Shown: positions 24,150 to 31,637 of the stretch, in pieces
Position numbering within the stretch: position 1 is the first letter of the stretch
Layout of the letters: every line of letters begins with the position of its first letter
Translations under genes and position numbers: made by a program
Notes under the pieces: generated by a model
What the model was told of the DNA's origin: nothing
Seen by the model: only the letters and a program-made list of their open reading frames with translations
Database searches by the model: none
Source of the DNA: Trileptium ribeirensis
Taxonomy: Eukaryota > Nematoda > Enoplea > Enoplida > Thoracostomopsidae
Direction: 5' to 3'
Assembly (NCBI GenBank): GCA_030248225.1
Contig: JASANE010019185.1
Location: forward strand, 1 to 64,000
DNA: 64,000 nucleotides

Positions 24150-24300
24150 AGGCGTATGTGTACCCTAGTATCTTTAGAGGCCGGGGAAGACCGTAGAGGA
24201 CACTGGCCAGGAGAAGGGAGGCGTCGGGCAATGAGCCGCTGCGATGGCCCGAGCTCCGTTCAAAATTATAATTTGTATGTAGGATCAAATTCGAATAGAG
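24057..24300 (+). repeat. Two tandem ~124-bp units in the unknown ORF
   Basis: Units start at 24057 and 24181 with CCGGGGAAGACCGTA and each end with AGCTCCGTTCAAAATT. The same pair occurs in E2 (about 48398 and 48528), so the duplication is older than both insertions. Confidence 0.75.
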
Positions 24301-25688
24301 TTCGGTCCCTAAGTGTAGGAGCCGTAGGGCCCGACCGGGTCGGGAGCCGCGGTTATCGTTTGTCGTTGCATAGTAGCTCAAACCGGCAGGTGAATATGTG
24401 TGTGTTTGAGTCTGAGTCGGCTAGAACCGACACCACGGGAATGTGTGTAGAACCGGGGGTAGAGACTGTGCAGCATGTGAGTGAAACAGGTTTAGGGCTA
24501 CACGGAGACAACGCCGAGCCGAGTGCCGAAAACATTACAAACCTGGAACATCACGATAATCGAGCTGGAATTAATGAAATTATGGAACCTCATGACAATA
24601 TGGCGGAACCTAATGATGCTGACGGAGAACCTAGTAACCTAACGAAGAACTATGCCGATAAGGAAGAATTAGTAGTAACCAGCGAAAGCTCGAAGATTGT
24701 GATGGTAACACCCATGGTAAATAACATAGCGCAGAGAGCAAATGGAACGGAGAACCAACGATTGGAGAGCAACACAGAAATTGTAGCATGTCCACTGAGT
24801 ACAGAAGAAGCCCACGCACTAGGGATTGACTCGACCGGATCGCCGGTTGACTTGACTACGATAATTGAACGAGCATTAAAGTCACCCGAACCACTAGGGA
24901 ATGTAGACACTTTTGGCCAAGTTAGTCTGGACATCACGATTAACAACACCGACACAGACTCGATAGCATTTAAGTGCAAGTTAGATCACAGGAATACCCG
25001 GATGCACAAACAACAGATATTAGACATCATACTGAGGAAATTGCACGCCTTAGATAGTACCAGTGAAATAGTAGAACCACTGATTTTGCAAGAATTACCT
25101 GAAGAGGAGCGATTACTGCTGCTGGGACCGGATTCAGAATTTGTACCAGCAGTTAAACCAGAATGTCACGGAAAATTCCCTCATTATATTCTCGCACTGC
25201 CTAAGCTACGTTTCGGGGAAGATCGGATGCCAGTGAGAACACTATTCTACCGTAGGGTCATAGCTGTGTCGGAGCGGATATGCCATGCCCACCAGTTGCT
25301 CAGGGCCCGAGTGGCTGGAACGGCCCGAATCGACCGACGGCGGGACGCTGCCGTTTTGTCAGGGCTGTTAGGGTTCGCATCTCCGTTCCTGCACACTATG
25401 CCTGGGATACACGTCAGCAGTAGCATGTTAAAACACCTAGAGGGACTTTTGGAGATCGTCGCCCGTGTTATCAACTCAATGAGTATCACGCAGGCAATCA
25501 CGGAAGTATATCGATCTCAAATTCCTATCCTCCAAACATGCATCATGTGTGAGGAACGACACAATATAAATTTCATGCCTAGGGAAGAGTGCGCTTTCAC
25601 CACTTATCATGGCGAATGGGATTACACCGGAAATCTGTCCGCAGACTATGGAACCATCAGAAGGGACAGTATCCATTCGACCAGGTAG
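24156..25688 (+). CDS. E3 unknown ORF, main part (510 codons), conserved in E2
   Basis: An ATG at 24156 opens a 510-codon frame between gag and the env-like unit. The first half is acidic and variable. The second half looks globular: it contains a GPDSEFVPA motif, a KFPHYILALPKLRFGE stretch, an Arg-rich helix around RIDRRRDAAVLSGLLGF, and near the end a CIMCEERH...C...H pattern that could bind zinc. The second half is also present in E2 at 49269-49808 with the frame largely open, so it was under selection as protein. I recognise no family. It could be a structural or regulatory protein particular to this lineage. It overlaps the next ORF by 80 nt in another frame, which suggests frameshifting or a spliced message. 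Confidence 0.6.
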   Translation: MCTLVSLEAGEDRRGHWPGEGRRRAMSRCDGPSSVQNYNLYVGSNSNRVRSLSVGAVGPDRVGSRGYRLSLHSSSNRQVNMCVFESESARTDTTGMCVEPGVETVQHVSETGLGLHGDNAEPSAENITNLEHHDNRAGINEIMEPHDNMAEPNDADGEPSNLTKNYADKEELVVTSESSKIVMVTPMVNNIAQRANGTENQRLESNTEIVACPLSTEEAHALGIDSTGSPVDLTTIIERALKSPEPLGNVDTFGQVSLDITINNTDTDSIAFKCKLDHRNTRMHKQQILDIILRKLHALDSTSEIVEPLILQELPEEERLLLLGPDSEFVPAVKPECHGKFPHYILALPKLRFGEDRMPVRTLFYRRVIAVSERICHAHQLLRARVAGTARIDRRRDAAVLSGLLGFASPFLHTMPGIHVSSSMLKHLEGLLEIVARVINSMSITQAITEVYRSQIPILQTCIMCEERHNINFMPREECAFTTYHGEWDYTGNLSADYGTIRRDSIHSTR

Positions 25689-26541
25689 CACACAAGGGTT
25701 ACACATGGCCTACGAACTCATAGCCTATAGGGAAGCTAACCTAGAGTTTCTAGAAACCATTATAGGCGCGCCGTATTTACTGGACCATCTAGTTACGGAA
25801 TTTGACGAAACCGGACCCAAAGTTCCGGTGCAGACACTACATCATGTCGTGTACGCTATGATGGCTAACGCCCTTTTCATTGACATGGCTAGTAAACCAA
25901 AGCGCGAAGAACTATTGTACTTACGACTATTATGGTTGCGCAAGCCCGCTCAAAACATTTGGCAAAACGACCCAACGGAAGACATGGACTCAATTCCAAA
26001 CCCGGACCATGACGCGGACATAACATTCATCGACGAAGAGGAACTTGAAAGTGAGTTGAGCGCGGTACTCCGTGACGCCAGCGGTGACGAAGTTGACATG
26101 CCAGCAATTGACTCACTCGACCCCGACGATCTCATCTCCGACCTGAGTTTCTCTGTGGACACTGAACCTGCTAGCAATGGACCCGACAATGCTATCGACG
26201 GGAGTGATCGGGTATCACCGATCAGGTCGGTACGGTCCTCCCCAAACATATTAGGACAAGGTATGAAAGCTGCAGTCGGATTGCTAAATAAGGGAACTAA
26301 AATAATGGGATTGCTACTTGCTCCGCTAATCCTTCATCAGTTCGGGCCAACTCACGCTATTGCTACACCATTCTCGGACCAAGTTGCACGTTTGGGAGCC
26401 ATGGTAAATCAACAGGTGGGCACGGTAATCGAACCGCAAGGCTTAGTAATAACTGCTTCGCAATCAACCTTTTTGCCGATAATTTTAAGGCTATATCTAG
26501 ATGGGCTACAACCCAGTCGGCAGGCAACCGGTATGGCGTGA
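25609..26541 (+). CDS. env: E3 env-like unit, N-terminal part with internal hydrophobic leader
   Basis: 310 codons from ATG 25609. Residues 30-110 are a mixed helical region. Residues 120-200 are very acidic. Residues 231-247 form a hydrophobic segment (IMGLLLAPLILHQFG) followed by a small-residue stretch HAIATPF that looks like a signal-peptidase site. An ectodomain-like sequence follows (IEPQGLVITASQSTFLPIIL, 275-294). The frame meets a TGA at 26539-26541 and continues open, through a Cys-rich stretch, into the fusion-protein entry, so the two form one precursor. The acidic N-terminal domain before the signal segment is unusual for an envelope protein. Assignment as env rests on the downstream part. 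Confidence 0.55.
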   Translation: MANGITPEICPQTMEPSEGTVSIRPGSTQGLHMAYELIAYREANLEFLETIIGAPYLLDHLVTEFDETGPKVPVQTLHHVVYAMMANALFIDMASKPKREELLYLRLLWLRKPAQNIWQNDPTEDMDSIPNPDHDADITFIDEEELESELSAVLRDASGDEVDMPAIDSLDPDDLISDLSFSVDTEPASNGPDNAIDGSDRVSPIRSVRSSPNILGQGMKAAVGLLNKGTKIMGLLLAPLILHQFGPTHAIATPFSDQVARLGAMVNQQVGTVIEPQGLVITASQSTFLPIILRLYLDGLQPSRQATGMA

Positions 26542-26607
26542 TGTGTATACACTCCAAGTGGTAAACCATGTTTAGGGAATTGCTGTCCCAACCCGAATTG
26601 TACTACC

Positions 26608-27711
26608 ATGCCGGATTTACAACAGAAGGTACAGGAACTAGAGAGAGAAATAAGGAGCACCTATCAAGGTGTACTAGACACTAGTTACTACATGGCACTG
26701 ATGCGCGAATATTACGAAGCGAATTCTCATCTTTGTGAGGAACCTCAGATTAGAAAAAAACGATTTCTCGCTGCATTAGCTGGAGCCGCAGACGTAGTAA
26801 CAGGATTCCTAGGTGTAGGTGTAGCGTTCACCAACGCTGTACATTTTAAGGACTTAAATAAGCAGGTGCTAGCGTTATCTAAAGAAATGAGGAACACATA
26901 TAACGTCGCTTACGGTAATTCGCGAGCGATCATGAAGTTAACGAACGCCAATGAGGAGTTATACTCGTTTTTACATCATGAGATGCAGGAGGTAGTCACT
27001 ATGATCGATCAGGTAAGATGCCAGGAGCAACGCTACGTAACTGAGGTTCATCGCGAGCTAGTAAACCACATGTTTCGCACCAGCCTTCGATCATCGGTTG
27101 ACGCCGTCATGGAAGCCATGATGAGTGGTCAATTATCGCCTAAGGTAGTGGACGCATCCACGCTTAAGAACTTATTCCAAAACAACTCGCAGATAGCGCA
27201 GACCATTTTAATACGCGAGCCTGCACTGGCATACCAATTTGGGCAAATCTATCCAATACACATCGATCTAGGTTCATTTAAATTCGCTTTCATACTGCGG
27301 GTCCCATTAGTCACGTCGGACGACGTCCGACCCTACTTTCGCATATACAACGTAGGCTGGAACGTGCCCGCACGCAGCGCTCACATGAAATTACCACTAC
27401 CTGATTACGCTACACGGATAGAACGAGCGCGGTACGAAGTACTAAAATTACACGCATGCAACACGCGACCAGGTATTGCATTCTGCGAAATACACGCCTT
27501 AGCAACGGATCACACATCGCGCTGTTTAGACTGGATTATCATGGGTGAGGACGCTCCAGAGGAAGCTCGCCAACTCTGTAAGAACAGTGCATTGGTCGGG
27601 CCAATGGCAAACCATACAGACGTCTACACCACGGCACAAGGAGTGCTGATTCGAACTGCTGAACGTAAGGCTGTCGTCTCCAAGAAGAAACATCTTAGCC
27701 ACGTTACCTGA
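26608..27711 (+). CDS. env: E3 env-like fusion protein (F-type), central part
   Basis: 367 codons. A basic RKKR tetrad (residues 49-52) of furin type is followed at once by a hydrophobic alanine/glycine/valine-rich stretch (53-74) like a fusion peptide. A long heptad-patterned coiled coil comes next (about 80-145). The C-terminal 190 residues hold spaced cysteines and a run of beta-type hydrophobic sequence ending in a GVLIRT motif. This order is the pattern of class I fusion proteins such as the baculovirus F/errantivirus Env family; I infer that relationship from layout, not from an alignment. A TGA at 27709-27711 interrupts the frame before the membrane anchor. In the family the protein fuses virion and cell membranes. 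This copy is broken. Confidence 0.65.
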   Translation: MPDLQQKVQELEREIRSTYQGVLDTSYYMALMREYYEANSHLCEEPQIRKKRFLAALAGAADVVTGFLGVGVAFTNAVHFKDLNKQVLALSKEMRNTYNVAYGNSRAIMKLTNANEELYSFLHHEMQEVVTMIDQVRCQEQRYVTEVHRELVNHMFRTSLRSSVDAVMEAMMSGQLSPKVVDASTLKNLFQNNSQIAQTILIREPALAYQFGQIYPIHIDLGSFKFAFILRVPLVTSDDVRPYFRIYNVGWNVPARSAHMKLPLPDYATRIERARYEVLKLHACNTRPGIAFCEIHALATDHTSRCLDWIIMGEDAPEEARQLCKNSALVGPMANHTDVYTTAQGVLIRTAERKAVVSKKKHLSHVT

Positions 27712-27744
27712 GGAGAGACGATTAACATCGCTGACAACGAAGTT

Positions 27745-29517
27745 TTGTGGCTGTCACACAACAATTATGCCCAGCTCGTGGTCGGGCCACTTATGCTGGC
27801 TAGCACACTAGACGCACAGGAAGTCACAACCCATATTGGGCCTAACATCACTGTCCATGACTTTCCGGACATACCGCTCAAACCAATTGCATGGAGCTCA
27901 TTGGAACACGCGAAAGCGACAAATTTACAAGTCCAACAAATAGCAGACGAGCAGTTGAAGAAGGTAATTGACTTCCCATACATCACTACCACTGGTGTAG
28001 CCCCTTATTTATGGATGCTCATTGTGCTCGTAGCTGCTGGCATTGGGGCCATAATCTACTTTAGGAAGAAGGCTGGATTCTGTCCTAAATGCATCAAAGG
28101 GCGCTTACAGCGTTGGTGGCAACAACGACCATGTGCTCGGGAGGAACTAAGGCGACCCGAATTGCACATTAAGACGGAAAATGAGTATGGCACCACGAAC
28201 ACGCCTCGACCAACTGTTTCGGCCCCAGCTGGTTCCACCGAACATCTCGAATTACGTACAATGAGCCCTCGCCGCTCAGCACGAATAAATGCTACCAGCG
28301 AAGACGAAAGCGTCGTTCCAGTAGAGCCCACTGAATTATTCGCAGTATCTGAGCGATCCCAACGCCGAGGACATCGCACCGTAGCATACCACCGACAGGT
28401 CAACGCAATACATCACATGGATGCACCCTTACTCATCAACGCATTTGTGTACCGCACGCCAGTACTCACCTTGATAGATACAGGAGCAGATGTTTCCATC
28501 GTATCACAGCATTTAGTAAATAAATTAGGTCTCCAGCCGCAACCTGACGATTCCACTAGAATAGTATCTGCCACCAAACAGGAATTAGCCTTAGATGGCA
28601 GCATAAGTGTACCTTTGTCGATCGGGTTCATAAAGGTACAAACAGAATTCTTTGTCACTAAAACAGCACCTTATCACTGCATCATAGGAACAAATTTCAT
28701 GTCCCAGTTGCCAAAGTGTGTCATAAATTTTAAGGAACGTTGCTTAGAAATAGCAGTGGATGAGGAAGAGGCCAAGATACCTTTTGCAGGTTTAGAGCGT
28801 TACGATCCACCACTAATTGCATTAATGTGTAGAAAGCTCACTACAATAGAACCAAACACTGAAACATTCATTAATGCGATCCCCGAGATAGCTGAAACAG
28901 GTGTAGGACCGGCACTATTTGTGCCCGCACCAGAAATGGTTGACATCGCAATGGCACATGCATTAGTGTTAAGAAGTCAAAGAACCATACCAATAGCAGT
29001 AATTAATTTCGGAAACACGCCGGTCACTATCTATGCCGGACAAACAATAGGTCACATTGAGGTAATGATGAACGCCAATGTGCAGTTCTTGAAAGACACA
29101 AACAAAAATTTGATCCGGTATGAAGAGCACAAACCTGCCAAGCAATTAAATAACATTACTGCACACCCTGAAAGAATCATCCAACACATAGAGGCAGGAA
29201 AAAGGTCAATTGACCACGAAAGAGCTCAAACGGTCTTGAGTAAAATAGATTTTGATAAGACCCTATTATCTCCGTTTGAGCTGAAACAGTTGAAGACCGC
29301 AATCGCTGAAAACGCGGATGTTTTCAGCACGCACGATTTTGATTTAGGACGCTACACGGAACATAGGCACCGTATAGAGACAGGAGATGCTAAGCCAATT
29401 AAGCAATCACCGTATAGATTAGCACATTCCTTACGCGAACCGCTTAGAGAGGAACTCAATAGTATGCTAGATGCGGGACTAATATCGCCATCGAGCTCAC
29501 TTTGGGGTCACCAATAG
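27745..29517 (+). CDS. pol: E3 env-like anchor fused to retropepsin and start of RT
   Basis: 590 codons in the same frame as the env-like entries, with no ATG at the start. Residues 1-85 complete the env-like ectodomain. Residues 88-106 (YLWMLIVLVAAGIGAIIYF) are a clear transmembrane segment, followed by a basic/Cys tail (CPKC) as in a cytoplasmic domain. Without any stop the frame then enters an aspartic protease: catalytic DTGA at 245-248, and the flap and second-lobe motif IIGTNF at 313-318. A linker and the N-terminal RT segment (PYRLAHSLREPLREEL) follow. A direct env-PR fusion frame is not a standard retroelement arrangement. The precursor would place protease on the inner face of a membrane. 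Confidence 0.85.
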   Translation: MWLSHNNYAQLVVGPLMLASTLDAQEVTTHIGPNITVHDFPDIPLKPIAWSSLEHAKATNLQVQQIADEQLKKVIDFPYITTTGVAPYLWMLIVLVAAGIGAIIYFRKKAGFCPKCIKGRLQRWWQQRPCAREELRRPELHIKTENEYGTTNTPRPTVSAPAGSTEHLELRTMSPRRSARINATSEDESVVPVEPTELFAVSERSQRRGHRTVAYHRQVNAIHHMDAPLLINAFVYRTPVLTLIDTGADVSIVSQHLVNKLGLQPQPDDSTRIVSATKQELALDGSISVPLSIGFIKVQTEFFVTKTAPYHCIIGTNFMSQLPKCVINFKERCLEIAVDEEEAKIPFAGLERYDPPLIALMCRKLTTIEPNTETFINAIPEIAETGVGPALFVPAPEMVDIAMAHALVLRSQRTIPIAVINFGNTPVTIYAGQTIGHIEVMMNANVQFLKDTNKNLIRYEEHKPAKQLNNITAHPERIIQHIEAGKRSIDHERAQTVLSKIDFDKTLLSPFELKQLKTAIAENADVFSTHDFDLGRYTEHRHRIETGDAKPIKQSPYRLAHSLREPLREELNSMLDAGLISPSSSLWGHQ

Positions 29518-29834
29518 TGTATGTAACCAAGAGTGACGGCTTACTGCGACTCTGTGTGGACTTTCGGAAGGTAAACACGGTAGCAGAACAGGATGCATAT
29601 CCATTACCTAGAATAGATGATATTCTGGGATGCCTCAGGAATACTAAACTAATGTCCAGCTTAGATCTAAATAAGGGTTTCTGGCAACTAGAATTAGACC
29701 CAGAAACTAAGGACAAAACATCTTTCGTAACGGTTCATGGGCAATACGAATACAACGTCCTACCGTTTGGATTGAATTCGTCCCCAGGAGCTTTTCAACG
29801 TTGTATGTCCATGATTTTAAAGGGGTTAGAGTGA
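29502..29834 (+). CDS. pol: E3 reverse transcriptase, palm part 1
   Basis: A frame change from the previous entry occurs near 29510. This 110-codon stretch holds the RT block with RLCVDFRKVN, the catalytic-aspartate region around SSLDLNKGFWQ, and LPFGLNSSPGAFQR, all typical of Ty3/gypsy RT. It ends in TGA at 29832-29834, after which coding continues in the earlier frame. The two shifts cancel out, which suggests a small deletion and a small insertion in this copy. Confidence 0.9.
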   Translation: MGSPIVYVTKSDGLLRLCVDFRKVNTVAEQDAYPLPRIDDILGCLRNTKLMSSLDLNKGFWQLELDPETKDKTSFVTVHGQYEYNVLPFGLNSSPGAFQRCMSMILKGLE

Positions 29835-29839
29835 GGAAA

Positions 29840-30891
29840 AATGTTTAATCTATATCGACGACATATTAGTATTCTCACCAACGTTCGAAGACCACTTAGC
29901 AGACCTAATCAAAGTTTTCGATCGCTTTCGTAGGGCAAACCTAAAATTAAAACCATCAAAATGTCACTTTGGTCGAGGCAGTCTAAAGTATTTGGGACAC
30001 ATAATTAGCACAGAAGGCGTAAAACCAGATCCCGAAAAGGCAATAGCGATTGAGGAATTCAAACGCCCGGAGACGCTGAAGCAGCTTCAAAGTTTCCTGG
30101 GACTGGTAGGTTATTATCACAAATTTATACCGAGCTACTCAGATATATGCGAACCCTTGAACGAACTAAAGCGCAAGGATGCAGTATTTAAGTGGACTCC
30201 TAAGTGCGAGGACGCTTTTAAGAAATTAAAACAGGCGCTACTAGATGAACCCGTGTTAATACATCCCGATTTCACGCAACCATTCATCCTGCAAACGGAC
30301 GCTTCAGGATACGCCATGGGCGCAGTGCTCTCGCAGAAAACTAAACAAGGCCTTAAACCCATTGCATATGCAAGCAGGGCTCTATTAGATTATCAACGCA
30401 GGTACCCTGCAATCGAAGCCGAAGCTCTCGCGATTAGATGGGCAGCGCTACACTTCAAGCATTATTTGGTAGGGCACAAATTTCATGTCGAAACCGATCA
30501 TAAGCCGCTAAAAGCCCTGTTTGACAAGCCGCCTAGGAACTCACGCTTATCCCAATGGCGCAGTGAACTACTACTTGAATTCGGAGGATTTGAAATACAA
30601 TACAGGTCAGGTAAAGAAAACGGCAATGCTGATGCTTTGTCGCGGGATCCTAGATATGACCCATCCATCAGCGAGGAACAAACGGGCGACACGTATGAAA
30701 TATTAATGATGGGTCGGGGACGACCCACTGGCCCTCGTCCCCCAACAACCTGCGGAGCGTGGGATCAATCGCACTTGCCGTATCCCGTACGCACAGTGAC
30801 ACCGCTCACACCTGGGGCGCCAACAGCTGTAATAGGAAGCCCGATAGCTCCCCAGGACAGCCAAACCCCGAGGCAATCCCATCGCAACTAA
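29840..30891 (+). CDS. pol: E3 reverse transcriptase C-terminal part and RNase H
   Basis: Back in the frame of the protease. It contains the RT active-site YIDDILVFS (from 29851), the thumb region with FLGLVGYYHKFI, and Ty3-type RNase H: TDASGYAMGAVLSQ (first Asp), EAEALAIRWA (Glu), ETDHKPLKAL (Asp), and the closing NADALSRDP. The catalytic residues of both enzymes are present. The frame runs on to 30891 into the linker, where the coding sense seems to move to another frame. Product: cDNA synthesis and RNA-strand removal in the particle. Confidence 0.9.
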
Positions 30892-31637
30892 TTTCCGACA
30901 CGCAGATAACTACAGTGCCCCCAGCGACGCTAACACAGCAAGCAGCCACGCTCAGTGCTATCCCAATTAGAATGGATCCAGGAGGAACACCAGCAATGGC
31001 AGTACACACCACAACCATCCCGAGTTCTGGAGTCGGACCTCAGGCTCGAGGATCTAAAAGGCCACACCGGCCCGAATCAGAAACCGTAGGACTAAGAACA
31101 ACCACATTACCGACAGAGCAGGAATTTGATAGGCTCATGAAATTAATGATGCATTATGAAACTGAGATATTACCAACAGTAAGGATCGAGGACGCACAAG
31201 ACACCCATGAAAACATATACCTACCATTCTTTTCAGACCTCCCAGATTTCAATCTAGTACGGCTCTTGCCGTACATCTAAAGAAATGATCCAGAACTGGG
31301 TCCAATTTGGTGGTATTTATACAACAAAACACGGCCCAAGGCCGAACTGGGCGCACTAAGAATAGAAATGCGAGCCCATTACTTCGAGCTAGCTCAAGAC
31401 ACGAAAATATTATATATGCACCCATTACAACCAGGGGACATAAATTACAAATTGTGCGTCCCAATTACACTAGTACAACAGGTACTCAAACACGAACATA
31501 ACACCTTATGTGGAGGACATCCTGGCCGCGATCGACTACTAGCAAAATTAAAACAATTTTACTACTGGAAGGGTATGTCGGAGCACGCACAACAATGGAT
31601 CAGGCGATGCACTCGAAGGACCCAATTGCTCGGATAA
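30759..31637 (+). CDS. pol: E3 RNase H-integrase linker and integrase zinc-binding domain
   Basis: A low-complexity Pro/Thr-rich linker (30759-31150) leads, past an in-frame TAA at 31278-31280, to the H2C2 domain of integrase in the same frame: HEHNTLCGGHPGRDRLLAKL, YYWKGM, and one Cys of the CxxC pair (RRCT). The second Cys is not present in this frame, and coding passes to another frame near 31615, so the zinc site is damaged at this spot. In the family this domain binds DNA ends and assembles the integrase. Confidence 0.75.
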
